A DNA stretch of 58,343 nucleotides from CAZIUL01 sp964542475 (GTDB lineage Bacteria; Planctomycetota; B15-G4; CAYZWU01). A program made the position numbers and the translations under genes. Each line of letters starts with the position of its first letter. The stretch's first letter is position 1. Positions 8,413-18,169 of this stretch are shown here, piece by piece. The stretch spans positions 1-58,343 of the forward strand of contig CAZIUL010000026.1 of the NCBI GenBank assembly GCA_964542475.1. Reading direction: 5' to 3'. The notes below the pieces were generated by a model. It had not been told where the DNA came from. It made no database searches and saw nothing but the letters and a program-made list of their open reading frames with translations.

Positions 8413-8771
8413 AGGTTAAGCTCTTTTTCGGTTTAATTTCTGAAAAACAGATTCTGAAAGAACCGGATCACCGGTCAAAACGGCCCTCAGGCCCGGATTC
8501 AGCCTCAAGCCCGTACATGGTGATCTGTCAGATAATTATCGAAATCGACTTAAATGGTTCTTTCAGTCGGCTTATCTTTCTAATACTGGTATAACCGTTA
8601 TGTTTTATAGCATAAAATAAAACTAGTAACCGGATGATTTACCGGATTCGCAGATTTTTACAATCTTTTATAAAAGTACGCGGGATAGTATATAAAAATC
8701 CTCATTGTATTAAAAGGGCTTTTTTGAGATAATATACCTTTATTGCTTTGATAACAATAAGTTAAAAAAAT
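8413..8771. other. AT-rich divergent intergenic region
   Basis: No gene is visible. The 359 nt separate the leftward sigma operon from the rightward glycosyltransferase gene, so both promoters must lie here. An inverted repeat TTTTAT-AGC-ATAAAA at 8603-8617 could be an operator. The AT content is much higher than in the flanking genes. The glycosyltransferase start at 8772 has no strong ribosome-binding site. Confidence 0.5.
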
Positions 8772-10616
8772 ATGATCTCTGTGTTACGTCAACGTCAAGC
8801 CGTTCTTGTTCTTATGGCCGCTACACTGGTCTGTCTCGCAGCAGGAGTGCTGCTCGATATAGACGAAACCTGGATCATAGATCCTGATTCAGCCGTTTAT
8901 GTGGGCACTTCCTGGTCTCTTCTCGATGGGGAAGGATACAGCTTTTTCGGAGTTCCACACACCAAATATCCCCCGCTTTTTCCCATCATCCTGGCTTCGG
9001 CTACCTGGTTCACAGAAACGGACGACTTCCTTATCATGCAGTGTTGTGTGGCCTTTTTCGGGTTTCTGTCGGTGGCATTTGTGTACCTGCTGTATTCCGG
9101 ACAATGGATCAGGAACTCCTGTTTTTCAGATGAAGGCGTTAAAAAAAGAGTCCTGACCGGTTTCGTCTTCGCCCTGCTTGTGGCTTCTTCCATCTATATA
9201 CTTCAGTATTCCACCTCTTTTTTGAGAACCGAGACCGTGTTCACCGCGTTCTCTCTGGCCTCGGTTCTTCTCGCGCTAAGGATACAGCAAGAACGCCGGC
9301 CATCTTTTCCATCACTTGCCTGTTTCGTGCTCCTGTTTCAATGCGCGTACTTCACCCGCATGGCAGGCGTAGCTCTGCTCGGAGCCCTCATTCTCGTTTT
9401 TATCTGTGACAGGAAATCCTGGGTCAGGCGCGATAGACAATGGGGAGCTGCCGCGCTCCTGATCATCGTCTGCGCTCTCGGGCCAATCCTCTGGATGGTC
9501 CGCAACAACTGCGTAACCGACAAGGAATCAACTGATTACGCTGCAGAGTTCACTCAGAGCTACGGCCTGGACCTGACAAAGAACCGGGACCTCGAAATGG
9601 ACAAAATCGACGTTCCCGGCATGATATCGAGAATAGTTGATAACGCGAAAGTCTTTGCCTCATCCTGCGCAAAAATGTTCTTCAACTCCAACAAGGGCGG
9701 GGTAAAAGCCGTGATCAACGTTTTTGCGGGCGGGCTTTGCCTTTTCGGCCTCTTGCTCTGCCTCGTGCGCAGAAGGTCGTTCGTGGACTACTACTGCCTG
9801 TTGTACCTGGCACTCTATTTCGTCTGGCCGTTCAACCAGCAGCAGAGGTTCTACCTTCCCCTGCTCCCGTTTTTGATCGAATACGCTGCCACTTCCGTGA
9901 TGCTCCTTAACAGGCTCCTCCCCATCCTGATGAAAAGCCTGTGGGCCTGGTACCTTTTTCTCGCATTCCAGGTCCCGCTGCTTGCAATGCTCTACACGAG
10001 CCGCTCCCAGGAGGCGGACATCTTGGGCAGGTACTCTTACCTGTACTTTGTTTTCGCTCTCACTGTTACGCTCGCCTTTATGATCGTGGACATCCTTCTT
10101 TTTGTGGAACGCAAGCGACCGGGAGGGCTGAAATGGATGATCAAAACCGCGCGCATCAGCATCCCGGTCCTCTACATCACCGGCTTCGTGTGCCTGGGTT
10201 TCCGTGACCTGGCCTATGTATATCCACAAAAGCAGAAAGAGTTCCGGATGAAACGTGCAGAGAACCCCGTCCTGCCGCGGTTCGACAAGATCGAAACCCT
10301 GCCGAAGCTGATAGAGCTGGCGGAATGGATAATCGAAAACACGGACGATGAGGAGGTGATCATGTGCGACATACCCAAGATCATGCGAATCCTCACCGGA
10401 AGACGCACGGTTCCGTTCACCTTTTACAGCAAGAAGAAAAAGATGGCTGAAAACGTCCACGGCCTGGAGCCCGGGTATGTGTACTACTCGGGAGAAATCG
10501 GCTGGGTATACAGCATCTTCGAGGATGCGTGCAAAGGGTGGGAAAAGGTGTTCTCGTTCAAGATCGATGTGGGCTCCGGCAGGGAGATGGAGCCCGCGCT
10601 CTACAGGGTGCATTAA
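8772..10616 (+). CDS. Polytopic GT-C / PMT-like glycosyltransferase family protein
   Basis: 614 residues with about 11-12 membrane helices, the first at residues 10-28. The acidic DPDSAVYVGTSWSLLDGEGY in the first outer loop, followed by HTKYPPLFPIILA, is the pattern of ArnT/PMT-like enzymes that use polyprenyl-phosphate sugars; the acidic residue of that loop is catalytic in known members. A soluble C-terminal domain follows from about residue 490. It would act at the periplasmic face of the inner membrane; sugar and acceptor are unknown. Its TAA stop lies inside the TTAA at the edge of a palindromic repeat, and the next gene converges on it. Confidence 0.75.
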   Translation: MISVLRQRQAVLVLMAATLVCLAAGVLLDIDETWIIDPDSAVYVGTSWSLLDGEGYSFFGVPHTKYPPLFPIILASATWFTETDDFLIMQCCVAFFGFLSVAFVYLLYSGQWIRNSCFSDEGVKKRVLTGFVFALLVASSIYILQYSTSFLRTETVFTAFSLASVLLALRIQQERRPSFPSLACFVLLFQCAYFTRMAGVALLGALILVFICDRKSWVRRDRQWGAAALLIIVCALGPILWMVRNNCVTDKESTDYAAEFTQSYGLDLTKNRDLEMDKIDVPGMISRIVDNAKVFASSCAKMFFNSNKGGVKAVINVFAGGLCLFGLLLCLVRRRSFVDYYCLLYLALYFVWPFNQQQRFYLPLLPFLIEYAATSVMLLNRLLPILMKSLWAWYLFLAFQVPLLAMLYTSRSQEADILGRYSYLYFVFALTVTLAFMIVDILLFVERKRPGGLKWMIKTARISIPVLYITGFVCLGFRDLAYVYPQKQKEFRMKRAENPVLPRFDKIETLPKLIELAEWIIENTDDEEVIMCDIPKIMRILTGRRTVPFTFYSKKKKMAENVHGLEPGYVYYSGEIGWVYSIFEDACKGWEKVFSFKIDVGSGREMEPALYRVH

Positions 10617-10793
10617 CCCGCATATTTCATCCTCTTCTGCTGCGGCACCGTAAACTTCGCCGTGGCCGTGTTTCATGCCAGGAGACGATCCTCAACCTGT
10701 AGGAACAGGCCTGCGGTCGTCTCCTGACATGCGCCTTGCCACAACACAGTTTACAGCTACCTCGCGACGAAGAGTATGAAATAAGCGGGTTAA
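10613..10793. repeat. Palindromic TTAA-bounded element, family B, full copy B1
   Basis: 181 bp, starting TTAACCCGC and ending GCGGGTTAA, folding as a long imperfect hairpin. The outer arms (CATCCTCTTC against GAAGAGTATG and neighbours) enclose a second palindrome with TTTAC edges and a core CAGGAGACGATCC against GTCGTCTCCTG. It is nearly identical to the copy at 29925-30104. It lies between convergent genes, and its first TTAA contains the stop codon of the left gene. Confidence 0.85.
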
Positions 10794-10815
10794 CAGCCGC
10801 AGGAATTGGTGGGGG

Positions 10816-12465
10816 TCATTTTCCCCTGCTATCGTGAGCGTTTTTCGCCGTCTGCGAGAATACGAACCGCACCCCTTCAGGAAGCGTCTTCTTGAAATCC
10901 CGCAGCCTGCCTGTCGCGGCAGGAACGACTGACTTATCGATGGCGTAAAACGACACCATTTTCCCTGTCGGCGATATCCTTTTCTTGCCAAGGTACAGCT
11001 TTCCGAGCGGAACCCATTCCTTTGGCACAGCCGGAAACCAGATGTCGTATATCATGGCGAGCTTGACGCCCTTTTCCTTTGCGAGCCTGTTCATCCATTG
11101 TCCTGTGCCGCCTGCTGTCCGGAGCTTCAGCGATTCCCGGCACGCGAGCCCGAAAAGATCCAGCACATAGCGATCGTTGCGGTATGAAACCCATCCCAGG
11201 TCGTTGATGGCAACATCTCCCTGGTAGTGCTCCTGCACGAACCTGTGCATCTGGTACTGCTGCTCGTAGATGTTGTTCGATGCCAGCGGTGTGGAGGCGG
11301 TGGTGAACACATAATAGGGAAAAAGCAATGAAACAACCACGAGCAGGCAGATGCCCAGGCGAAAAGCGCTGCCTTGCGAGACCAGCCGGAACACCTGGCC
11401 GCGATACAGGTACAGCAGCAGCACCACTGCCGCTGCCAGCGCATAGATCTCGTAGCGGCCGAACCCGCCGAAGCGGCCCATGGAAAGCTGTATCAGGATC
11501 ATGGCAGCGCCAAACAGGGCGAGCCCTTTCTCCGGCCGGCTCCGCCTGGAGGACACGAGCACCACAACGAAAAAACAGATTGCCACGGCAAACACCGCAA
11601 CCAGTCTTACCCCTAATATGTTGCCCAACAGGCTCAAAATAGCGCTTTGGACTAGGCCCCAAAGGCCTCCGCCGCTCTCCCCGACCAGGTAAGACTTCGC
11701 CTGCACAGAGGCTGGAAAAAAACCCAGTCCGAGCGAGTGCAAAAACAGGGAAAAACCCAAAAGCGCGGCACCAACCGCTGCCCCGCTGATCAGTGCCCAT
11801 CTGATGTGCCCCCGAAACAGCAGAAAGACCACGGCAAGTGCCGAAAGAGCCGTGTTTTCATAACGCACGAGCGGGCCGACGATTATCGCCGCGATCAGCC
11901 ACCAGGGAGCTCTCCCTTCCCTCACCTCCACGATGAGGCCGCATGTCAGGGCAACAGCGAGCAGAACCTGAAGGGACTGCTCCATGCCGGTAAAGGCAAG
12001 GCCGGCCAGGTTGAGAGCAGGGACCAGGAAGAGCACCAGAAGCCATGATAAGTGTCGCCCGCCCCGGCCGCCCTCCTCTTTTTCGAGCAGGGCCATCAGC
12101 CCGCCCAGAAAAGCGATCACACCCAGGGAAGCGATAAAATTGATAAACAGTGGGACAAGGTGATCCACACCCAGCATCACGAACGGGACCAGCATGAACG
12201 GCCAGATGATGCTCGATGAAGGCGCGCAAAGCTCGCCCGTGTTCACTCCGTAGTTTCCCTGCGCTATGTTCTCCGCCAATGCCAGGTGGATGTACGGATC
12301 ATCGATCGAGTAAGAAAATACACCCTGGTTGAGCACAAGGATCGCGACCAGAAAAAACGCGAAAAGCAGCGTCAGGAATGCGGCGGGAATCCAGAAGCTC
12401 CTGCTGCTGATCCGCGGCAGGCCGATCCTTTCGCTGCTTGGAGAAATGGGCGCGGTCATGGTCAT
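10816..12465 (-). CDS. Polytopic membrane protein, GT-C glycosyltransferase-like
   Basis: 549 residues with about 10-11 membrane helices, the first at residues 28-48. The first outer loop has the paired acidic residues SIDDPYIHLALAENIAQG followed by a GELCAPSSSI motif, typical of uncharacterised lipid-linked-sugar transferases of the GT-C fold. The C-terminal ~130 residues are soluble and include NDLGWVSYRNDRYVLDLFG, a common feature of this group. It shares the function class of the two neighbouring membrane proteins but little sequence with them. It converges on the gene at 8772, with repeat B1 between them. Substrate unknown. Confidence 0.7.
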   Translation of the reverse strand: MTMTAPISPSSERIGLPRISSRSFWIPAAFLTLLFAFFLVAILVLNQGVFSYSIDDPYIHLALAENIAQGNYGVNTGELCAPSSSIIWPFMLVPFVMLGVDHLVPLFINFIASLGVIAFLGGLMALLEKEEGGRGGRHLSWLLVLFLVPALNLAGLAFTGMEQSLQVLLAVALTCGLIVEVREGRAPWWLIAAIIVGPLVRYENTALSALAVVFLLFRGHIRWALISGAAVGAALLGFSLFLHSLGLGFFPASVQAKSYLVGESGGGLWGLVQSAILSLLGNILGVRLVAVFAVAICFFVVVLVSSRRSRPEKGLALFGAAMILIQLSMGRFGGFGRYEIYALAAAVVLLLYLYRGQVFRLVSQGSAFRLGICLLVVVSLLFPYYVFTTASTPLASNNIYEQQYQMHRFVQEHYQGDVAINDLGWVSYRNDRYVLDLFGLACRESLKLRTAGGTGQWMNRLAKEKGVKLAMIYDIWFPAVPKEWVPLGKLYLGKKRISPTGKMVSFYAIDKSVVPAATGRLRDFKKTLPEGVRFVFSQTAKNAHDSRGK

Positions 12466-12587
12466 GGATGCTGTTCCAGGTACTCGAATGCTGCTATCAT
12501 GTGTCTCCTTTCATTCTCCGCTGAACCGGCCTCTTAATAAAGGCCTGGAAAACGGATTGCAATGTTATAATCGGCAAACAGGGCGTG

Positions 12588-12601
12588 TTAATTAAAGCAC
12601 C
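12588..12601 (+). promoter_or_regulatory. 14-nt motif TTAATTAAAGCACC upstream of a membrane-protein gene
   Basis: The same 14 bases occur at 40464-40477, upstream of a secreted-protein gene. Distances to the start codons are similar (about 55 and 62 nt after the motif). It contains the palindrome TTAATTAA. It could be a shared promoter or operator element; two copies are not enough to be sure. Confidence 0.3.
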
Positions 12602-12655
12602 TGTATTACCCTCCCTGTTTGTTATGCTTTTCATGCAGCAAGGATTAAACGCGTG

Positions 12656-14518
12656 ATGAACACGGTATCGTTCGGAAAAAAATGGAGCCTGATAGCCGTG
12701 CTTGGCGCGGCGGCTGTTTTGCGCATCACCCTTCTAGCCGAGTACCTCACCGAAAACCCGCTGGCAACGATCCCTATGGTTGACGCAAAGATCCACCACG
12801 AAACCGCGATCGATATCATTGACAGCGGTTTTCTGCAGGAGAGACCCTTTCTCCGACCGCCCCTTTACGCCTACTTCCTTGCTGCAGTGTACAAGGTGTT
12901 CGGCACAACCCCGACAGCAGCGACCGCGGTACAGGCCGCTTTCGGCATCTTTTCCATATTGCTTCTTTACCTGCTTGCCAGGCGCTTTTTGAGCCACACC
13001 CCTTCGCTCGTTGCCGCGGGCCTCTATACGCTGTACGGCCCCGCCGCGTTTTTCGAGCTCAAACTCCTGCCCGCTTCGATTTCCGTTACACTTGTTCTGC
13101 TGCACCTGCTCTTCCTTTGCCGCTTTCTCGACCGCAAAAAAGCACTGGAAGCACTGGTCGCAGGCCTCGCGGGAGGGGTGCTCGTGCTCGCGAGGCCCAA
13201 CCTGGCGCTCATCCCGTTCCTTACCATACTCTGGTTCGTAGTCAGCAAGACGCCGGGCCTGCGCAAAGGAGCCGCTGCATTGCTGGTGGGCACGCTTGCA
13301 GCGATCGCCCCCGTTTTCGCGCACAACCTCGCTGCAGGTGACTGCACCGCGCCGGTCTGCGCAGGCGGTGGGCTCAACTTCTACCTGGGCAACAGGCAGG
13401 GAGCAGAGGTGTCGTTCTCGGGCGGCTTCGAGAACGTATCGGATCCCGCAGGAATGCACGAGGCAGCTGTTAAAGCCTTCACAGCCGAAAACGGCGAGCC
13501 TCCGAAAAACCTAGCGGATGCCGAGCGGTTCTGGATTCTAAAAGGTGTTGGTGAAATCCAGGAAGCCCCTGTCTCCTGGCTGGTTCTGGAGATTAAAAAA
13601 CTGAAAGCGTTTCTGTCCGAGTTCGAGTACGGAATCAACTACTCCTACGCCGCGGAAAAGAAAATTCTGACCAGCCTTCACATGTTTATTGTACCGTTCG
13701 CTCTCATCGCCGCGCTGGGGATCGCCGGCGCTTTCCTGAGCTTCAGGATCCGGGAAAAGGAGAGCGAAACCGGAAGCCGGGCATTGCTTCTGTTGGTTCT
13801 CGCGGCCGTGCTTTTTTCAAACCTGCTCTTTTTCACTTACTCCCGCTTCCGCCTCCCCGCGGTTCCCGTTCTTTGCATCCTTTCAGCAGGCACCATCTGG
13901 AAAACAGCGGATGCTTTCAGGAAAAAGCGTTCCGGCACGGGCTTAACGCGGAAACTGCTCGCGTTCATTGCAGGCGCTGTGGCATGCTTCATCGCGCTTC
14001 TACCTCCGGGGGAATGCGCCCGCAGGCAGACAGGTGCCGGGCACGCTCTTGTGGGCGCTGCATCGTTCATGAGCAACCGCCTCGACAAGGCTGCGAACGC
14101 GTACGAAAGATCCATCGAAACCGATCCGGGATCATACAGGGCAATGCAGACTCTAGCCGGGATCCAGGCAGCGGCGGGAAATCATGCGAAAGCCTGGGAA
14201 AACCACTCCCGCGCGCTCGAACTCTGTCCGGAGGACCCTGCCGTGCTTGTCAATGCAGCGATTTTCTGTGTGACAGCACCAGAGCCTGTGCGGGATCTGA
14301 ACATGTCGAAAGCACTGGCAACCAAGGCGATAGAGGCTGCACCGGATTTTGCGCTATCTCACCTTTGCCTTGGCATGGTCCTCAATCTCGAAGGTTCCGA
14401 ACAAGAAGCTGACAAAGCGTTCAAGAAGGCGCTGCAATTAAGCGGGGGCGACCCCCTGATAAGGAACATGATCTTGCATGGAATGGAAACAACATCAGGA
14501 GGAACAGAAAATGATTAA
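12656..14518 (+). CDS. PMT-like membrane glycosyltransferase with C-terminal TPR domain
   Basis: About 620 residues. I take the ATG at 12656, one codon after a GTG. Residues 1 to about 440 hold ten or more membrane helices; the first outer loop has PMVDAKIHHETAIDIIDSG then RPPLYAYFLAAVY, the PMT/GT39 pattern with an acidic catalytic residue. The last ~150 residues, after a final membrane helix, are TPR repeats (ANAYERSIETDPGSYRAMQT, HSRALELCPEDPA), probably periplasmic and binding a protein partner or acceptor. Its end overlaps the start of the downstream sulfatase by 8 nt, so both are translated from one message. That suggests joint action on glycans or glycoproteins at the cell surface. Confidence 0.78.
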   Translation: MNTVSFGKKWSLIAVLGAAAVLRITLLAEYLTENPLATIPMVDAKIHHETAIDIIDSGFLQERPFLRPPLYAYFLAAVYKVFGTTPTAATAVQAAFGIFSILLLYLLARRFLSHTPSLVAAGLYTLYGPAAFFELKLLPASISVTLVLLHLLFLCRFLDRKKALEALVAGLAGGVLVLARPNLALIPFLTILWFVVSKTPGLRKGAAALLVGTLAAIAPVFAHNLAAGDCTAPVCAGGGLNFYLGNRQGAEVSFSGGFENVSDPAGMHEAAVKAFTAENGEPPKNLADAERFWILKGVGEIQEAPVSWLVLEIKKLKAFLSEFEYGINYSYAAEKKILTSLHMFIVPFALIAALGIAGAFLSFRIREKESETGSRALLLLVLAAVLFSNLLFFTYSRFRLPAVPVLCILSAGTIWKTADAFRKKRSGTGLTRKLLAFIAGAVACFIALLPPGECARRQTGAGHALVGAASFMSNRLDKAANAYERSIETDPGSYRAMQTLAGIQAAAGNHAKAWENHSRALELCPEDPAVLVNAAIFCVTAPEPVRDLNMSKALATKAIEAAPDFALSHLCLGMVLNLEGSEQEADKAFKKALQLSGGDPLIRNMILHGMETTSGGTEND

Positions 14519-15998
14519 CCGGCGCGACTTCATGAAAACAGCCGGGCTCGGAATTGCCGCATCTTCTTTTTCTTGCGCCATGTCATGGGCGGCCGGCGAT
14601 CCGGCGGGACGCCCCCCGAACATCGTTGTGATATTCACTGACGACCAGGGATGGGCTGACGTGGGATGTTTCGGCGCAAAGGGGTTCGAGACCCCGAACC
14701 TCGACCGCATGGCGGATGAAGGGATGCGGTTCACCAACTTCCACGTGACCCAGGCTGTCTGCTCCGCGAGCCGCGCAGGCCTTCTGACCGGGTGCTATCC
14801 CAACCGGATCGGCATACGGGGCGCGCTCGGGCCGCACGCGAAGACGGGGATCAACCCGGATGAGGAGACAATCGCGGAGGTGCTGAAGAAAAGCGGCTAT
14901 GCAACCGGCGTGTTCGGAAAGTGGCATCTCGGGCACCACGAGAAGTTCCTGCCCTTGCAGCACGGATTCGACGAATACCTCGGGCTTCCATACTCGAACG
15001 ACATGTGGCCGGTTGACTACGACGGGAAACAGCTCACAGAGGAGAACCCCGGGTCCAAGCCTTGGAAGGTCAAGAACCCGCAGCTTCCGCTCATCGACGG
15101 CAACAAAGAGATCGCCCAGATCAGGACGCTCGAGGATCAGGCGACCCTAACGACACGTTACACCGAGCGCGCGGTCCGTTTCATCGAAAAAAACAGTGAC
15201 AAGCCGTTTTTCCTTTATGTGCCGCACTCGATGCCGCATGTGCCTCTCGGTGTGTCCGACAAGTTCAAGGGGAAGAGCGAGCAGGGCATGTACGGCGACG
15301 TGATAATGGAGATTGACTGGTCAGCGGGCAGGATCCTCAAGGCCCTTGAAGATACCGGTGTCGGAAACAACACGCTGGTCGTCTTCGCGAGCGACAACGG
15401 GCCGTGGATCAACTACGGAAACCACGCGGGCAGCGTGGGCCCGCTGAGAGAAGGCAAGGGCACGAGCTGGGAAGGCGGGAAGCGCACCCCGTGCATCATG
15501 CGCTGGCCTGACGTCATCCCCGAAGGTTCCGAATGCGGCAAGCTCGCCTCAACAATCGATTTTCTGCCCACATTCGCGGATATTGCGGACGCGCCCCTGC
15601 CAAAGAACAAGATAGACGGTGTGAACATAAAGGCGCTTCTGAAGGGAAACAAGGACGCGAATCCTCGCGACCACATCTTCATGTACTACCCGCAGGGCGG
15701 TCCGCACGACCAGCTTCAAGCGGTGTACGACGGCCGCTGGAAGCTTCACTTCCCCCATGCGTACCGGTCGTACGAGGGAGTTGAGCCGGGAAACGACGGG
15801 TGGCCGGGACCTTACGCAAAAGGCAAAACAGGGCTCGCGCTGTACGACCTGAAAACCGACATCCGCGAGAAAAATGATGTCAAGGAGGAGCACCCGGAGA
15901 TCGTAAAACGTTTGAAGGCTCTCGCGGAAAAGGCCAGGGAAGATCTCGGGGACAAGGACATCAAGGGGAAAGGAGTTCGGCCGCCCGGGAAGGTATGA
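14511..15998 (+). CDS. Type I sulfatase (arylsulfatase A family), Tat-exported
   Basis: 495 residues from the ATG at 14511, which has AGGAGGA at 7 nt spacing; a start 33 nt upstream would be poorer. The N-terminus MINRRDFMKTAGLG is a twin-arginine signal. The sulfatase signature C84-S-A-S-R carries the cysteine converted to formylglycine. FTDDQG and ASDNGP supply metal-binding acidic residues, and GKWHLGHH is the usual substrate/sulfate site. It removes sulfate esters from a glycan or small molecule outside the cytoplasm. A maturation enzyme is not in the window. It lies between a membrane glycosyltransferase and an S9 peptidase. Confidence 0.92.
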   Translation: MINRRDFMKTAGLGIAASSFSCAMSWAAGDPAGRPPNIVVIFTDDQGWADVGCFGAKGFETPNLDRMADEGMRFTNFHVTQAVCSASRAGLLTGCYPNRIGIRGALGPHAKTGINPDEETIAEVLKKSGYATGVFGKWHLGHHEKFLPLQHGFDEYLGLPYSNDMWPVDYDGKQLTEENPGSKPWKVKNPQLPLIDGNKEIAQIRTLEDQATLTTRYTERAVRFIEKNSDKPFFLYVPHSMPHVPLGVSDKFKGKSEQGMYGDVIMEIDWSAGRILKALEDTGVGNNTLVVFASDNGPWINYGNHAGSVGPLREGKGTSWEGGKRTPCIMRWPDVIPEGSECGKLASTIDFLPTFADIADAPLPKNKIDGVNIKALLKGNKDANPRDHIFMYYPQGGPHDQLQAVYDGRWKLHFPHAYRSYEGVEPGNDGWPGPYAKGKTGLALYDLKTDIREKNDVKEEHPEIVKRLKALAEKAREDLGDKDIKGKGVRPPGKV

Positions 15999-16042
15999 GT
16001 TTTACGGGCAAACGAACGATGCGAGCGGGACAGGAGGTTCAA

Positions 16043-18160
16043 ATGAAAATACGCAGCGAACAACATATAACTGCCACCCATACGCGCAGTTTCTTCCTCT
16101 TCGCGGCAGTGGCAGCGCTCGCCGGCTGGCTTGCAGCGCCGGCACCCTGCCGCACCGCCCCTGCGGGAGAGCGGCAAACCCTCACCCCTGCCGAGAAGAT
16201 GCTCTTCATGCAGTCGATGCGAGCCTCCAGCCTGGTCGATGGAGGAGCAGTGGAAGCCTGTTGGTTCGAAGACGGCGCAACCTTCTGGTTCCGCGATGCG
16301 AAGGGCCTCTTCTTCGTCGACCCCGCGAAAAAGGAGATGCGCAACCTCCGTAGCGAGGAACAGGCCGCCTGGACACCCAAGAAGCCGCGCAGCCACAACG
16401 GGCGCGTTTACTCGCCTCAGCACGATCGTTATACCCTCATCGAGGAAGGAGATATTCACCTCTACGAAAACGAAGGCGGCAAAGGAAGGAGGCTGACCGA
16501 AGACGCTGCTGAGGACATCGCCTGGAGCGTTGCTCCCGAAGGCTGGTCAACAGACGGCACCCGCCTCTGCGCGGTGCGTATCGACACCCGGAAGGTCCAT
16601 CACCTGCCGATCATCGATTATTCGGAGCCGGAGGAGAAGGTCAGGAAAGTGGTCTATGGAAAAACGGGCGGAGGGTTCATGAGGCAGGAGATCGCCCTCT
16701 TCGACCTTGAGAGCGGAAAAAAGACGGTGGTCAACGCCCGCGATGATGGGGAGGAAGAGGTCTACCTGTTCCCCCTCGGATGGCGGGAGGACGCAAGCGA
16801 GCTCCTCTTCCTGCGCCTCGCGCGCAACGCGAAGCGGCTCGACCTTCTTGCTGCGGACCCCGGGTCGGGCAAGAGCCGCACGATCCTGACAGAGACACGA
16901 GAAAGCTTCATGGGCGGGCTCGATTTCATCACGGGAGGCTGGAAGGGGTATTTTACATCTCTCGATGGGACCGACCGGTTTCTCTGGCTCTCCGAGCGGG
17001 ACGGCTGGCGCCACATTTACCTCTACAACCTGGAGGGCGCCCTCATCCGGCGGCTGACCGAAGGGCCCTTTCCTGTTCTGAGCGTGGTGGCCAGCGACGT
17101 GGAAAAGGGGCGCGTATACTTCCTGGCCAACGGGGAAAAACGCCTTTACGACACAAACCTCTACAGCGTTGCTCTCGACGGAAGCGGCTTCAGGCGCCTC
17201 ACCAAGGGCACGGGTGATCACACGGTGCAGTTTGCCCCGTCGAAAAGCTGCTTTGTCGACACATTCTCCACGCCGACAGTGCCGCCCCGGTCGGTGCTTC
17301 GCAACGCTGCCGAAGGGGAGCTCCTGCTCACCCTTTCGCATGCGGACACAACGCGTCTCGAGGCCTCGGGCTGGACCCCGCCCGAGGAGTTCGTTGTCAA
17401 GGCGGATGACAACGCGACCGATCTCTACGGGCTGCTCTACAAACCGAAAGGCTTCGATCCCACCCTGAAGTACCCGGTGATAGTTTTCATTTACGCGGGG
17501 CCGTTCCTCGCCGTTGTGCCTCATGGCTTCGTGCCCCGGTCGTATATGGCGGCAAGGCCCAGGGCCGCGGCCCGGCTTGGTTTCGTGACCTTTATCATCG
17601 ACTGCCGAGGCACAACGGAGCGGGGGAAAGCGTTTCAGGACGCGTCGTACGGCCGGATCGGCACGATCGAGATTCCCGACCACGTGGCCGCCCTGACGCA
17701 GCTCGCCGCTGACAGGCCCTGGATGGACCTCGACCGCGTGGGAATCACCGGCGCTTCCTGGGGCGGCTACTTCGCCCTGCGCGCCATGCTGACGGCGCCC
17801 GACATCTTTCACGTGGGCATTGCGATCGCGCCCGGGGATTTGACCGAGTCGCCGCCGATCAACGAGCCCTACATGGATCTGCCCGAGAACAACCCTGTCG
17901 GATACGCGGTGGGTTCCAACCCGGCTTTTGCCGGGAACCTGAAGGGCCGTCTCCTGATCATACACGGCACAGCAGATGTCAACGCGCCCTTCTCGACCAC
18001 CATGCGCATGGCCGGAGCCCTCATCCGCGCGGGCAAGCTGCACGACCTCGCGGTTTTTCCCCAGGAGGATCATTACTTTCGCAGGACAGGCGGGGGGTAC
18101 ATCGAGGACTTGATGATCTCTTATTTCAGGGAGCACCTCGCGACGAAGAGTATGAAATAA
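16043..18160 (+). CDS. S9 family (DPP-IV-like) serine peptidase, exported
   Basis: 705 residues from the ATG at 16043 (AGGAGG 5 nt upstream). An N-terminal signal segment (SFFLFAAVAALAGWLAA) is followed by a beta-propeller region to about residue 440 and an alpha/beta-hydrolase domain. The catalytic triad is visible: Ser572 in GASWGGYF, Asp645 in GTADVNAPF, His677 in EDHYF. Such enzymes release dipeptides from peptide N-termini in the periplasm. The last residues, ATKSMK, and the stop codon are encoded by a piece of repeat family B, so the natural end was replaced. The POT transporter 0.8 kb downstream could import the products. Confidence 0.92.
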   Translation: MKIRSEQHITATHTRSFFLFAAVAALAGWLAAPAPCRTAPAGERQTLTPAEKMLFMQSMRASSLVDGGAVEACWFEDGATFWFRDAKGLFFVDPAKKEMRNLRSEEQAAWTPKKPRSHNGRVYSPQHDRYTLIEEGDIHLYENEGGKGRRLTEDAAEDIAWSVAPEGWSTDGTRLCAVRIDTRKVHHLPIIDYSEPEEKVRKVVYGKTGGGFMRQEIALFDLESGKKTVVNARDDGEEEVYLFPLGWREDASELLFLRLARNAKRLDLLAADPGSGKSRTILTETRESFMGGLDFITGGWKGYFTSLDGTDRFLWLSERDGWRHIYLYNLEGALIRRLTEGPFPVLSVVASDVEKGRVYFLANGEKRLYDTNLYSVALDGSGFRRLTKGTGDHTVQFAPSKSCFVDTFSTPTVPPRSVLRNAAEGELLLTLSHADTTRLEASGWTPPEEFVVKADDNATDLYGLLYKPKGFDPTLKYPVIVFIYAGPFLAVVPHGFVPRSYMAARPRAAARLGFVTFIIDCRGTTERGKAFQDASYGRIGTIEIPDHVAALTQLAADRPWMDLDRVGITGASWGGYFALRAMLTAPDIFHVGIAIAPGDLTESPPINEPYMDLPENNPVGYAVGSNPAFAGNLKGRLLIIHGTADVNAPFSTTMRMAGALIRAGKLHDLAVFPQEDHYFRRTGGGYIEDLMISYFREHLATKSMK

Positions 18161-18169
18161 GCGGGTTAA
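18134..18169. repeat. Half copy of family B element (B3)
   Basis: CACCTCGCGACGAAGAGTAT through GCGGGTTAA matches the right arm of the full copies at 10613 and 29925 almost base for base. The left arm is missing; the sequence to the left is peptidase coding. The element supplies the peptidase's last six codons and stop, and to its right the opposite-strand hypothetical gene loses its end. Confidence 0.8.

Noticed and set aside
9660..10676. 338-codon minus-strand frame
   Set aside because: Antisense shadow of the membrane glycosyltransferase gene and repeat B1. The product is rich in His, Glu and Gln, as expected from antisense of hydrophobic codons.
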